A DNA stretch of 64,000 nt, taken from JACMQX01 sp044225675. Lineage in GTDB: Bacteria; Pseudomonadota; Gammaproteobacteria; Burkholderiales; Burkholderiaceae_C. Numbering within the stretch: position 1 is the stretch's first letter; each line of letters begins with the position of its first letter. The stretch lies in NCBI GenBank assembly GCA_044225675.1, contig JBGAIH010000013.1, positions 1 through 64,000 of the forward strand, in the 5' to 3' direction. A program made the translations under genes and the position numbers. Under the pieces are notes generated by a model. It saw only the letters and a list, made by a program, of their open reading frames with translations. It was not told where the DNA came from and ran no database searches. This document shows, in pieces, positions 27,633 to 36,444 of this stretch.

Positions 27633-28613
27633 CTACTCCCCCTTGATCCCTGCCTTGCGGATCACCTCGCTCCACTTGCGAGTCTCGTCGTCGATGAACC
27701 GGCCGAACTCCGCACCCGGCGCAGGGCGGGGCTCCAGCCCCTGGGCCAGCAGCTTCTGCCGCACCTCGGCGTCGCCGAGGGCGCGCACGATCTCGGCCTG
27801 CATGCGCTCAAGGACGGGCCGGGGTGTCGCCGCTGGCGCCATGAAGCCGTACCAGCCCGAGGCCACCACGTTGGGCAGGCCCTGCTCGCGCAGCGTGAGG
27901 GCCTGCGGGTAGATCGCGCTGCGCTGCGCAGCGGCCACGCCAAGGACCTGCAGCTTGCCGGCCTGGATGTGCGGCAGCGACGAGCTGATGGCCGACAGCG
28001 TCGCGTCGATGCGGCCGGCCAGCAGTTCGGTATTGGCCGGCGCATCGCCCCGGAAATGCACGACCAGGCCCTTGACGCCCGCATCCCGCAGCAGCAGCTC
28101 GGCAGCCAGGTGCGGCTGCGAGCCAGGCGCCGGCGAGCCGATGTTCAGTCCCTCGGGCCGCGAGCGGCCGCGCGCGATCAGGTCCTGCACGCCACGGTAG
28201 CCGGCCTGCGCATTCACCACGAGGAACAGCGGCGCGTCCATGGCCTGCGCCACCGGCACGAGGTCCTTGGCCGGGTCGTAGGAGAGCTTGCCGTACAGCG
28301 CCTCGGCCGTGGCATAGGGTGCCGCGCCATAGAGAAAGGTGTAGCCATCGGGCGCGGCACGCGCCACCATTTCGTTGGCCAGCCGCGTGCCCGCGCCCGG
28401 CTTGTTCTCGACGATGAACTGCTGGCCCAGCCGGCGGCTGAACTGCTCGGCCAGGATGCGTGCGGAAATGTCGCTGGCGCCGCCCGCGCCATAGGGCGAG
28501 ACCAGCCGCACCGGCCGCGCCGGCCACTCGCCCTGGGCCCATGCACCGAGCTGCGGGCCGAGCGCGAGGCTGCCGGCCAGGCTGGAAAGAAGAGTGCGGC
28601 GATCGATCGTCAT
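27633..28613 (-). CDS. Bug/TctC-family solute receptor (tripartite tricarboxylate transporter)
   Basis: 326 residues from the ATG at 28613. A signal peptide with a twin-Arg-like start (DRRTLLSSLAGSLALG) ends near GAWAQG. Family signatures: RPVRLVSPYGAGGASDISAR, VENKPGAGTRLANEMVAR and PDGYTFLYG. Such periplasmic receptors bind carboxylates; these genes are very numerous in Burkholderiales and most lack adjacent membrane components, as here. Divergent from the LysR gene, which probably controls it through the 126-bp gap. Ligand unknown. Confidence 0.88.
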   Translation of the reverse strand: MTIDRRTLLSSLAGSLALGPQLGAWAQGEWPARPVRLVSPYGAGGASDISARILAEQFSRRLGQQFIVENKPGAGTRLANEMVARAAPDGYTFLYGAAPYATAEALYGKLSYDPAKDLVPVAQAMDAPLFLVVNAQAGYRGVQDLIARGRSRPEGLNIGSPAPGSQPHLAAELLLRDAGVKGLVVHFRGDAPANTELLAGRIDATLSAISSSLPHIQAGKLQVLGVAAAQRSAIYPQALTLREQGLPNVVASGWYGFMAPAATPRPVLERMQAEIVRALGDAEVRQKLLAQGLEPRPAPGAEFGRFIDDETRKWSEVIRKAGIKGE

Positions 28614-28686
28614 GGCATGTCTCCGTGGATTGTTGTGAGGTGCACGAAGGACGATAGGCGCCGCCGCCCTATAGGACAAGACGTAT

Positions 28687-28697
28687 TTTCTGAGAAA
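28687..28697. promoter_or_regulatory. candidate LysR operator (inverted repeat)
   Basis: TTTCT-G-AGAAA is a perfect interrupted palindrome in the divergent gap between the Bug receptor and lysR-type gene. It lies just upstream of a perfect TATAAT. A T-N11-A spacing, typical of LysR boxes, fits from 28684 to 28696. No binding data; the regulator assignment is by position. Confidence 0.4.
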
Positions 28698-28699
28698 TC

Positions 28700-28705
28700 T
28701 ATAAT
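28700..28705 (+). promoter_or_regulatory. -10 box of the LysR gene
   Basis: A perfect TATAAT, rare in this GC-rich window, 34 bp before the ATG at 28740. No good -35 box is present at 16-18 bp. Confidence 0.4.
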
Positions 28706-28739
28706 TTGCCCTTATCGATTGCCTTCTACGCGAACCGCC

Positions 28740-29651
28740 ATGCCCATGGACGTGACCCTGCGACAGTTGCGCGCCTTCGCCGCCGTGGTGGAGTCGGGCA
28801 GCTTTTCCGACGCCGCGCGCGCGATGCACCTGTCGCAGGCCGCGCTCAGCGGCCTCATCAAGGAGCTGGAAAGCCGAGTCGGCGTGCGCCTGCTCGACCG
28901 CAGCACGCGCAGCGTCGAGCCCTCGGCCGTGGGCAGTGCCTTCGAGCCGCTGGTGCGGCGCGTGCTCGCCAACCTCGACGAAGCGCTGGAAGACCTCACC
29001 AACCTCAAGGAACTGCGGCGCGGCGTGGTCCGCGTGGCCGCGCCCGAGACGCTGTCGTGCACCCTGCTGCCCGAGCTGATCGACCTCTACGGACGGCAGC
29101 ACCCGGACGTGGACGTGCGCTTCGAGGACGTGCCGATCGAGCAGGTGCTCGCCAGCCTGCAGAACGGCCATGCCGACATCGGCTTCGGCCCGGCCGGCGT
29201 GGTGACCGACGATTCGCTGCAGGCCCTGCCGGTGCTGGCCGATCCGCTGTGGGTCGCGCTGCGCGCGGACGACCCGCTGGGCGATGGCGCGCAGGTGCAG
29301 TGGAAGCATCTTCGCGACAAGCCGCTCATCAACTACATGCCCAACATCGCCACCAATGTGCTGAGCCACGTGCCGGCGCGCCTGCATCCGCGCAAGGTGG
29401 AGCCGGTGCACCGCGTCAACACGGCGCTGGCGATGCTGCGCGTGCGCGAAGGCGCGGTCATCTGCCCGTCGATGGCGTCGCCCCTGGTGCGCGGCTTCGG
29501 GCTGAAGTTCCTGCCGCTGGCCCAGCCGGTGGTGCGCTGGAAGATCGCGCTGTTCTCGAGCCGCCGCGCCTCGCTCTCACCGGCGGCGCAGAGCTTCGTC
29601 GCCTTCACGCAGAAGTTCGCGCGCCAGTGGCTGGCACAGGAGCGAGGCTGA
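28740..29651 (+). CDS. LysR-family transcriptional regulator
   Basis: 303 residues; a second ATG two codons later is also possible. The N-terminal winged helix-turn-helix (LRQLRAFAAVVESGSFSDAA, then LSQAALSGLIKELE) is followed by a periplasmic-binding-fold effector domain. Divergent from the Bug receptor gene, the classic arrangement for a regulator and its target. Its 3' end overlaps the convergent esterase gene by 47 bp. Confidence 0.9.
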   Translation: MPMDVTLRQLRAFAAVVESGSFSDAARAMHLSQAALSGLIKELESRVGVRLLDRSTRSVEPSAVGSAFEPLVRRVLANLDEALEDLTNLKELRRGVVRVAAPETLSCTLLPELIDLYGRQHPDVDVRFEDVPIEQVLASLQNGHADIGFGPAGVVTDDSLQALPVLADPLWVALRADDPLGDGAQVQWKHLRDKPLINYMPNIATNVLSHVPARLHPRKVEPVHRVNTALAMLRVREGAVICPSMASPLVRGFGLKFLPLAQPVVRWKIALFSSRRASLSPAAQSFVAFTQKFARQWLAQERG

Positions 29652-31365
29652 GCGCCGTCCGCGTGGCGTCGAAGACGAGCGTGCCCGGCCAGCGCGGCCA
29701 GGCGCACGGCAGGCCGGCATGTTGCGGGTCGCCGCTGCGCGCGAAGGCGCCGACGGCATCCATCAACGCACGCGACAGCGCCTGCCGGGCGGCTGCGCTG
29801 TCCTCGGTCCAGCCGATGCGGGCATGAAGCGAAGGGCCGAAGTTGCCCCAGACGAAGGGCAGGTCAAAGCCGTGGGCCGCGCCAAAGAGGTCGTCGAACG
29901 GCGCCGGCATCAGACGCCAGTCGAACCGGTAATGCCAGACCGCGCTCTGACGCGAGGCCATCGCGTCCAGCAGATCGTCGCGCAGGGCCTGGAACCACAG
30001 CCGGTCGAGCTGCTCGCAGCGCGCGTGAAAGCCCCGCACGGGCGCGTCGACCGGCAGCATGGCGGCCGGGATCCAGTCCTCCACGCGCGCAGGACGCGAC
30101 TCCCGCGAAGCCTCGGCCTGCACGGCGGCGAACACCTGCGCGTCATCGAGCAGCCGGCCGCTCTGGCCACCGAGGTCCGGCCGTGCGAGCAGGGCTGGAA
30201 AGAGGCGCGCCTCGTCGCGCGTCGTGCCGGCCAGCAGCGGCACCGCTCGGCAGTGCCCGGCCCGGATGGCGGCCACCGGGTCGCGGGCGACGACCCAGCC
30301 GTCGGCAATCACCTGCGCTGCGGCCAGGCCGCGCGACGCAAGCCTGTCGCGCACGAGCGCGAGCAGGGCCGCAGCCGGCTGGGCCCGCAGGTGCTGCGCC
30401 AGCGCCGCGCCTTGCAGCCGTGAAGACGCCTGGCCCGAAGCCTCCAGCGAGGCCGCCAGCAGCGCCTCGGCCCGCGCCTGCGTCACCGCGCGCGGCGGCA
30501 CCGGCGCGACGGCGCCGGGCGGCAAGGACGCAGCCGTGGAGATGCCGCCACTGAGGCTGACCAGCCGGTGGAACGGCGGCTGCGGCAGGCTGTCGATCCA
30601 GGGCGAACTCATGAGCGCGCAGGCGTTGACCGCGCCGGCCGAATGGCCCATCAGGCTCACGCAGCCCGGGTCGCCGCCGAAGGCCGCAATGCTCGTCTGC
30701 ACGAACTGCAGGGCCAGGGCGATGTCCAGCAAGGCGAAGTTGCCCGAGTCGTCGAGCGGGTCGCCAGTCTTGAGCGCCGGCAGGTCAAGAAAGCCGAAGA
30801 CGCCCAGCCGGTACGCGACCGACACCACCACCAGGCCCTGCGTGCGCGCCATGGCCCCGCCGTCGAACACCGGATCGGCCGTGTAGCCACTGACGTTGCT
30901 GCCGCCATGGACCCACACCAGCACCGGCCGGGGGCTGTCCATGGCACTGGCCGGCTGCCAGATGTTGAGGTAGAGGCAGTCCTCGTCACCCAGCGGCTGG
31001 CCCAGCGTGGCGCCGATGCTCGCATCAAAGCCGTTGTTCGCACCCGGCCCGTAGAGCCGGCCGAGCTGGCACGCCGCCGGCGCGAAGCGCTCGCACGCGC
31101 GCACGCCAGACCATGCGGCCGGCGGCTGCGGTGCACGCCAGCGCAGGCCGCCGACCGGCGGCCGCGCATACGGCACGCCCTTCCACTGCCAGGTGCCGCT
31201 GCGCGCGCTGTCGTCCACGCCACGGATCCAGCCCCAGGCCGTCTGGCGCAGCACGGGGTCCGCAGGGCTCGTCACCGCATGCGCGGTACTCGCTGCAGCA
31301 CGGGTGCCGTGCGGCTGCGGGTTCGCCCCATGCATCGGCAACGCGGCATCAGAAGAGGATGCCAT
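29605..31365 (-). CDS. type B carboxylesterase (alpha/beta hydrolase)
   Basis: 586 residues from the ATG at 31365. Type B signatures: EDCLYLNIWQP after the oxyanion region, PVLVWVHGGSNVSGY and the nucleophile elbow GHSAGA with Ser242. A C-terminal HGFDLPFVWG provides the catalytic His. Hydrolyses carboxylic esters; no obvious signal peptide. Its start lies 17 bp inside the end of the CoA-transferase gene, so the two form an operon, suggesting that an ester is cleaved and the acid activated with CoA. Confidence 0.87.
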   Translation of the reverse strand: MASSSDAALPMHGANPQPHGTRAAASTAHAVTSPADPVLRQTAWGWIRGVDDSARSGTWQWKGVPYARPPVGGLRWRAPQPPAAWSGVRACERFAPAACQLGRLYGPGANNGFDASIGATLGQPLGDEDCLYLNIWQPASAMDSPRPVLVWVHGGSNVSGYTADPVFDGGAMARTQGLVVVSVAYRLGVFGFLDLPALKTGDPLDDSGNFALLDIALALQFVQTSIAAFGGDPGCVSLMGHSAGAVNACALMSSPWIDSLPQPPFHRLVSLSGGISTAASLPPGAVAPVPPRAVTQARAEALLAASLEASGQASSRLQGAALAQHLRAQPAAALLALVRDRLASRGLAAAQVIADGWVVARDPVAAIRAGHCRAVPLLAGTTRDEARLFPALLARPDLGGQSGRLLDDAQVFAAVQAEASRESRPARVEDWIPAAMLPVDAPVRGFHARCEQLDRLWFQALRDDLLDAMASRQSAVWHYRFDWRLMPAPFDDLFGAAHGFDLPFVWGNFGPSLHARIGWTEDSAAARQALSRALMDAVGAFARSGDPQHAGLPCAWPRWPGTLVFDATRTALSLAPVPATGARTSA

Positions 31366-32611
31366 CGCGTTGTAGCTCGTCGATCGCCTGGGTGCTGTAG
31401 CCGGCCTCGGCCAGAATCTCGCGGCCGTCGGCGCCGGCTGCGGGTGCTGCATCGGGCGCGGAGCGCGGGCGGTCGCCAAAGCGGTAGGGCAGGCCCAGCG
31501 TGCGGTACGAACTGCCGTCGGCGGACTGCGCATCGACCAGGATGCCGCTGGCGGTGACGTCCTCGCTCGCCAGGGTCTGGCGGTAGGTGCGCACGGCGCC
31601 GGCCACGATCTGGTTGCGCCCCATCAGCGCCACGCATTCCTCGCTGCCCAGCCCCGACAGGCATTCGCCCAGCACCTGGCGCAGCGCCTCGCGGTGGGCC
31701 ACACGCTGGGCGTTGGAGCAGAAGCGGGGATCGGTGATCAGTTCCTCGCGTCCCACCACGCGGCAGAACCGCGCCCAGTGTTCGTCGGCATAGGCCGACA
31801 GCACGATGTGCCCATCCCGCGTGGGCACGACCTCGGCGGCCGGCGCGCTGTGCGGCTGGCCCGCCCCCATGCGCGTCGGCTCGGCGCCACCGCCCAGGTA
31901 GTCGACCCAGTTGGGGGCCTGCAGATGCATCGCCACCTCCAGCAGCGAGGCCTCGATGGTCTCGCCCCGGCCGGTGCGCTCGCGCGCGAACAGCGCCGCC
32001 AGCACCGCCTGCGCACCCAGGTGAGCCGCCGCCGCATCGATGATGGGTGTGCCCACCTTCTGCGGCAGCCGGTCGGGCTCACCGGTCACGGACATGAGGC
32101 CGCTTTCGGCCTGGGCCGCGATGTCATAGCCCGGCCGGTTGCGCGACGGACCCCGCTGGCTGAAGCCAGCCACCGACAGGTAGATCACGCGCGGATGCCG
32201 CTGGCGCACCGCCTGCGGCCCGAGGCCCAGCTGGTCGGCGGCGCCGGGCCGCAGATTCTGGATCACCACGTCGCAGCGGGCGATCAGGCGCAGCGCCGCC
32301 TGCAGGCCGCGCTCGCTCTTCAGGTCCAGCGCGATCGAGCGCTTGCCCCGGTTGTAGGCGCGGATCATCGAGTCGCCATAGCGGCCGATGTGGCGGGCCT
32401 GGTCACCCCCGGGCGGCTCGATCTTGATGACCTCGGCGCCCAGCTCGCGCAGCACCATCGCGGCGCCCGGCCCGGCAATGTACTGGCCCAGGTCGACCAC
32501 CCGCACGCCGCGCAGCGGCGCAGCGGGCGCGCCGCCATCGTTCTGCGGATCGGATTCGGCGCCATGCGAGGCTGTATCGGACATCGGTTCGGATTTCGGA
32601 TCGGAGATCAT
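31349..32611 (-). CDS. CaiB/BaiF (family III) CoA-transferase
   Basis: 420 residues from the ATG at 32611; the frame opens at 32659, and the ATG at 32584 is an alternative. Family signatures: LRGVRVVDLGQYIAGPGAAM, LGAEVIKIEPPGGDQAR and NRGKRSIALDLKSERG. RPGYDIAAQAESGLM carries the conserved catalytic Asp (Asp163). Transfers CoA between carboxylic acids through a mixed anhydride. In a minus-strand run with an esterase, a metallo-hydrolase and a Bug receptor, so uptake and activation of a carboxylate is likely. Confidence 0.9.
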   Translation of the reverse strand: MISDPKSEPMSDTASHGAESDPQNDGGAPAAPLRGVRVVDLGQYIAGPGAAMVLRELGAEVIKIEPPGGDQARHIGRYGDSMIRAYNRGKRSIALDLKSERGLQAALRLIARCDVVIQNLRPGAADQLGLGPQAVRQRHPRVIYLSVAGFSQRGPSRNRPGYDIAAQAESGLMSVTGEPDRLPQKVGTPIIDAAAAHLGAQAVLAALFARERTGRGETIEASLLEVAMHLQAPNWVDYLGGGAEPTRMGAGQPHSAPAAEVVPTRDGHIVLSAYADEHWARFCRVVGREELITDPRFCSNAQRVAHREALRQVLGECLSGLGSEECVALMGRNQIVAGAVRTYRQTLASEDVTASGILVDAQSADGSSYRTLGLPYRFGDRPRSAPDAAPAAGADGREILAEAGYSTQAIDELQRDGILF

Positions 32612-32719
32612 GGACAGGGCGCCTTCGACGGCAAGCTCAGGGACAACACAAACAGGCAAACCAGGGGAACGGGAGACGCATCAGGCCAGCCCCGGCATGA
32701 GCAGGTCGGCGGCCTCGCC

Positions 32720-33601
32720 TCAGCCGTCCAGGCTGGCATAGTGGAAGCTTCCGCCGCGCTCGAGGATGCGCCCGAACGATGGCGAAGGAAAATGCGTGCC
32801 GCACACAAGGCTGCCGGCCTCGCAGTGACGCTCCAGGAACGCCTGCCGCGTGTGCACGGCCTGCACCGGATCGTGGTCGAAGCGAACCGGCCACTGCGGC
32901 TGCCACACCTGCACCGGGCTGTGCATCAGGTCGCCGGTGATCACCGCGCTCGCGCCGCCCGAGGCGATGCGCACCGCCACGTGGTGCGGCGTGTGCCCGG
33001 GCGTGGGCTCGAGCCACACCGCATCGTCGATCGCATGATCGTCTGCCACGAGGTCGGCCTGCCCTGCCGCAACCACGGGCAGCACGCTGTCGTCCAGATG
33101 CACCAGCGGCGTGTGGCGGTGGACCTCGCTCCAGTGCGCCAGCTCGCGGGCCGACATCACGTACCGCGCCAGCGGGAAGGTGGGCACCCAGCGGCCGCCC
33201 GCCAGTTGCGTGTTCCAGCCCACATGGTCGGAGTGCAAATGGGTGCACACCACGCAGTCGATGTCCTGCGGCGCGAGGCCCGCCTGCGCCAGGCTGCGCA
33301 GCAGCGCGCCGCCGCGCGCCAGGTGCCAGCTGGCCGGCGCATGCAGGCCGCGACGCACCTTGCCGTCGCCCACACAGGTGTCCACCAGAATGTTGTGGTG
33401 GCGTGTGCGCACCAGATAGGCCTGCATCGTCATGGTGAGCCAGCCGAGCCCTGTGCTGCCGGGATGCGGATTCAACCACTGCCGGTACGGCGCCCAGTCC
33501 CTGGCCGTGGTGCCGGGAAAGAACACCAGCGGATCGAAGTTGGGCGCCTCCGACTCCAGAATGCGGCGGACCCGCACCTCGCCCACCGTGCAGTCCAGCA
33601 T
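32720..33601 (-). CDS. metallo-beta-lactamase-fold hydrolase
   Basis: 293 residues. The zinc-binding motif THLHSDH gives His121, His123, Asp125 and His126, with further ligands in PTPGHTPHH and GDLMHSP and a late His in GTHFPSP. The overall pattern is that of AHL-lactonase/GloB-like proteins with MQAYLVRTRHHNILVDTCVG at the start of the fold. No signal peptide. Lies between the CoA-transferase and the second Bug receptor. Substrate unknown. Confidence 0.87.
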   Translation of the reverse strand: MLDCTVGEVRVRRILESEAPNFDPLVFFPGTTARDWAPYRQWLNPHPGSTGLGWLTMTMQAYLVRTRHHNILVDTCVGDGKVRRGLHAPASWHLARGGALLRSLAQAGLAPQDIDCVVCTHLHSDHVGWNTQLAGGRWVPTFPLARYVMSARELAHWSEVHRHTPLVHLDDSVLPVVAAGQADLVADDHAIDDAVWLEPTPGHTPHHVAVRIASGGASAVITGDLMHSPVQVWQPQWPVRFDHDPVQAVHTRQAFLERHCEAGSLVCGTHFPSPSFGRILERGGSFHYASLDG

Positions 33602-33625
33602 CGGTTCGCTCCTGGCCGGGCCGCG

Positions 33626-34669
33626 TCAGTCCAGCGTCGTGCCGGTGTCGCGCACGGCCTTGAGGATCACGGGCAGGCGGGCCTTGTAGCCGGCCGCTGC
33701 CTCGGCCGGGCCCACGCCCACGGCCTCCATGCCCCAGGAGTCGATCTGCTGCACCATCTCCGGCTGACGGATGATGGCCACCAGCTCGCGGCCCAGTCGC
33801 TCGACGATCTCCGGCGGCGTCTTCGCGGGGGCCAGCACCGCATAGGGGCCGGTCAGCTTGAACACCGCATCGGGAAAGCCCACCTCGGCGAAGGTCGGCA
33901 CCTCCGGCAGGCTGCTCGCGCGGTTGGGCCCGAGCGTGGCCATGGCGCGCACCCGCCCGGCCTGCAGGTAGGGCTTGAGCGTGGTCACCGAGCCGCAGGT
34001 CATGGTGATCTGCCCGCCCAGCAGGTCGGCCACCATCGGCGCCTCTCCCTTGTAGGGCACGTGCAGGGTCTGCGTGCCGTAGGTCAGGTCGAGGTAGGCC
34101 TGGATCATGTGCGGCTGGCTGCCATTGCCCCAGGAGCCGATGGACACCTTGCCGGGATGGGCCTTGGCGTAGTCGAGCAGCTCGCGGAACGAGCGCGCCG
34201 GCACGTCCGGGTGGGTCGCGCAGAACACGCGCGCCTGGGCCAGGTCGGCCACGAAGGTGAAGTCGGTGCGCGGGTCGTACGGCAGCTTGCGGTACAGCGC
34301 GATGGCCTGGGTGATGGGCACGGGCGGCGTCATCAGCAGCGTGTACCCGTCCGGCGGCGACTTGGCCACGAGGTCGGTGCCCAGATTGCCGCCGACACCG
34401 GGCCGGTTGTCGATGATCACGGGCTGACCCAGCCGCGCACCCAGCGCCTCCGCCACCTTGCGCGCAAGCACGTCGGCCGAGCCGCCCGCTGCCAGGGGAA
34501 TCACGATGCGGATGGGTTTGCTGGGCCAGCCCCCGGGGGCTGGCTGGGCGGCGGCTGGCTGGACGCTGGCAAGCTGGGCCAGGGCCAGGGCCGCCGCCGC
34601 GAAGTGCAGGCCGGCGAATCGCCGGCCTGCACGCGTGAATGCCAAGAATGCGGATCGGACGGGTGGCAT
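33626..34669 (-). CDS. Bug/TctC-family solute receptor
   Basis: 347 residues from the ATG at 34669, preceded by AGGAG. A long signal peptide ends near PAAAQPAP. Signatures: KPIRIVIPLAAGGSADVLAR, IDNRPGVGGNLGTDLVAK, PPDGYTLLM and VPYKGEAPMVADLLGGQI. A periplasmic carboxylate-binding receptor, first gene of the run that continues with the hydrolase, CoA-transferase and esterase. Paralogous to the receptor at 27633-28613. Confidence 0.9.
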   Translation of the reverse strand: MPPVRSAFLAFTRAGRRFAGLHFAAAALALAQLASVQPAAAQPAPGGWPSKPIRIVIPLAAGGSADVLARKVAEALGARLGQPVIIDNRPGVGGNLGTDLVAKSPPDGYTLLMTPPVPITQAIALYRKLPYDPRTDFTFVADLAQARVFCATHPDVPARSFRELLDYAKAHPGKVSIGSWGNGSQPHMIQAYLDLTYGTQTLHVPYKGEAPMVADLLGGQITMTCGSVTTLKPYLQAGRVRAMATLGPNRASSLPEVPTFAEVGFPDAVFKLTGPYAVLAPAKTPPEIVERLGRELVAIIRQPEMVQQIDSWGMEAVGVGPAEAAAGYKARLPVILKAVRDTGTTLD

Positions 34670-34741
34670 GGGTTGTCTCCTGAAAGCCAGCGCGCATGGC
34701 GGTCGTTGGAAGGGCGCGGCTGCAACGATAGGGCGCGATGC

Positions 34742-34753
34742 TTGTTCGAACAA
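34742..34753. promoter_or_regulatory. perfect 12-bp palindrome, candidate operator
   Basis: TTGTTCGAACAA reads the same on both strands. It lies in the divergent gap between the Bug-receptor run and the GAF-domain gene, 72 bp upstream of the receptor ATG. The surrounding stretch is AT-rich for this window, as at promoters. No local regulator is obviously its partner. Confidence 0.4.
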
Positions 34754-34938
34754 TCTGTAATTTCTGACGCACTGATCGCCTCGGCCGATAAATGATGCGC
34801 AGCGTCCGCCCCATCCCCCCAACCCCGCATCAACGCCCCCTCTCGCCGATCGCGCGAGGCCACGGTCGTCAGATACATCCCTCTTGCCGTCGTGTTTCAG
34901 GATGTGTACAACTGCAGGTAAGTTCCAGGGAGCCTTCC

Positions 34939-35445
34939 ATGTCCGAACCGGCCGCCTCCAGCCCCCCGCCACGCCAGGGACGCATCGGCTTTGCCGATCT
35001 GGTGGATGCACTGCGGCGCGTGCGGGACCGCCTGCACATGGACGTGATCTTCGTGTCCGAATTCTTCAGCGGCAGCCGCATCTTCCGCTTCGTCGACGCC
35101 GCCACCGGCTCCTCGGTGGTCAAGGTGGGCGATTCCGACACGCTGGAAGACAGCTATTGCCAGCGCATCGTGGACGGCCGGCTGCCCGAGGTCATCCCGG
35201 ATGCGCTGACGCTGCCCGAAGCCTGTGCCTTGCCGGCCACCCATGCCGTCGGCGTGCGGGGCCATCTGAGCGTGCCCATCGTGCTCAGTGACGGCCATGT
35301 GTTCGGCACGCTGTGCTGCTTCAGCGCCGAGCCGAAGCCCGAACTCAGCGAGCAGGACGCGGCCGACTTGCGGGCCATCGCCCGGACCGTGGCCGACGGC
35401 GTGGAAGACGGCACCTGGTTCGGCCCGGGGCGACGGCGCGACTGA
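34939..35445 (+). CDS. GAF-domain protein
   Basis: 168 residues from the ATG at 34939, preceded by AGGGAG. A single GAF domain fills the chain: MDVIFVSEFFSGSRIFRFVD, the loop DSYCQRIVDGRLPEVIPDA and LSVPIVLSDGHVFGTLCCFS. Such stand-alone GAF proteins bind small ligands or chromophores and usually partner with signalling enzymes; none is fused here. Convergent with the short-chain dehydrogenase. Confidence 0.83.
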   Translation: MSEPAASSPPPRQGRIGFADLVDALRRVRDRLHMDVIFVSEFFSGSRIFRFVDAATGSSVVKVGDSDTLEDSYCQRIVDGRLPEVIPDALTLPEACALPATHAVGVRGHLSVPIVLSDGHVFGTLCCFSAEPKPELSEQDAADLRAIARTVADGVEDGTWFGPGRRRD

Positions 35446-35461
35446 CGGTGCCCCCGGGCCC

Positions 35462-36388
35462 TCACGGCCCGCTGTGCCCGCCCGTGCTGCCAAAGACGTT
35501 GCCCGTCGTGAAACTTGCGGCCTCCGAGGCCAGCAGCACGAACAGGGGCGCGATCTCGGCCGGCTGGCCGGGACGCTCCAGCGGCACATGGGCACCGAAC
35601 TCGACCAGCTTGTCGGGGAACTGGCCGCCGCTTGGCTGCAGCGGCGTCCAGTACGGACCGGGCGCGATGGCATTGACGCGGATGGCCGACTTGCCCAGCT
35701 GCTTGGCGAGCGAACGCGTGAAGGCCACGATCGCGGCCTTGGTCATGGAATAGTCCAGCAGGTAGTCGGGGGGATCGAAGGCGGTGACCGAGGCGGTGTT
35801 GATGATCGACGCACCGCGCGGCAGATGGTTGAGCGCGGCCCTGGTGATCCAGAACATGGCGTAGAGATTGGTCTTCATCACGTCGTCGAACTGCGCCGTG
35901 CTGATGTCGCGCAGCGAGGCGCGCGCCACCTGGCGCGCCGCGTTGTTGCACAGCACGTCGAGGCCGCCGAGCGCGGCCACTGCCTTGTCCACGAGGCGGA
36001 CGCAGGTCTTCTCGCTGCGCAGGTCACCGGGCAGCGCGACCGCCTTGCGGCCTTCGGCCCGGATCAGCCGGACCACCTCCTTGGCGTCCTCCTCCTCGGC
36101 CGCGAGGTAGCCGATCGCCACGTCGGCGCCCTCGCGTGCGAACGCGATCGCGGCCGCGCGACCCAGCCCCGAGTCACCGCCCGTGATGAAGGCCTTGCGG
36201 CCGCTCAGGCGAGCGCTGCCGCGGTAGGACTGCTCGCCATGGTCGGGGGGTGGAATCATCCGGCACGCCAGTCCCGGCCAGGGCTGCTCCTGCGCTTCGA
36301 ACGGCGGACGGGGTGGGTGATCCGCGACGGAAGAAGTCTTCCTCGACGATGCGCCGGAGGAGGCCTTGGAGCGGGCGCGCGCGTTCAC
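35462..36388 (-). CDS. short-chain dehydrogenase/reductase (YghA-like)
   Basis: 308 residues from a GTG overlapping the stop of an upstream mini-ORF. The N-terminal extension with FEAQEQPWPGLACRM and PDHGEQSYRGS is typical of YghA-like SDRs. It leads to the NAD(P) motif TGGDSGLGRA, NNAA, and the catalytic Tyr213/Lys217 (YSMTK). A soluble oxidoreductase often linked to general stress; the substrate is unknown. The first 20 or so residues are Ser/Arg-rich and unlike the family, perhaps because of a rearranged 5' end. Confidence 0.87.
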   Translation of the reverse strand: MNARARSKASSGASSRKTSSVADHPPRPPFEAQEQPWPGLACRMIPPPDHGEQSYRGSARLSGRKAFITGGDSGLGRAAAIAFAREGADVAIGYLAAEEEDAKEVVRLIRAEGRKAVALPGDLRSEKTCVRLVDKAVAALGGLDVLCNNAARQVARASLRDISTAQFDDVMKTNLYAMFWITRAALNHLPRGASIINTASVTAFDPPDYLLDYSMTKAAIVAFTRSLAKQLGKSAIRVNAIAPGPYWTPLQPSGGQFPDKLVEFGAHVPLERPGQPAEIAPLFVLLASEAASFTTGNVFGSTGGHSGP

Positions 36389-36444
36389 GGCCGGACCTCG
36401 AACGCGCCGTCGCCGTCATTGCCGCAGAATCCGCATCGTGCCAT
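36385..36444 (-). CDS. 19-residue CxxC mini-ORF, truncated metal-binding protein or leader
   Basis: MARCGFCGNDGDGAFEVRP starts at an ATG with AGGAGA in good position. It ends in a GTGA overlap with the SDR start, so it is probably translated and coupled. The sequence resembles the first residues of small cysteine-rich proteins that begin M-x-x-CxxCGND-x-D-x-AFEV and normally run to about 70 residues. Here the rest is missing. It could be a remnant or a short upstream peptide controlling the SDR. Confidence 0.4.
   Translation of the reverse strand: MARCGFCGNDGDGAFEVRP

Noticed and set aside
31694..34795. 1033-codon plus-strand frame across CoA-transferase, hydrolase and Bug receptor
   Set aside because: Antisense shadow of three well-supported genes; low-complexity His/Arg/Gln translation and no start signals.
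35455..35471. Small hairpin between GAF and SDR genes as terminator
   Set aside because: Stem of only 6 bp without T tract, mostly within the SDR 3' end.
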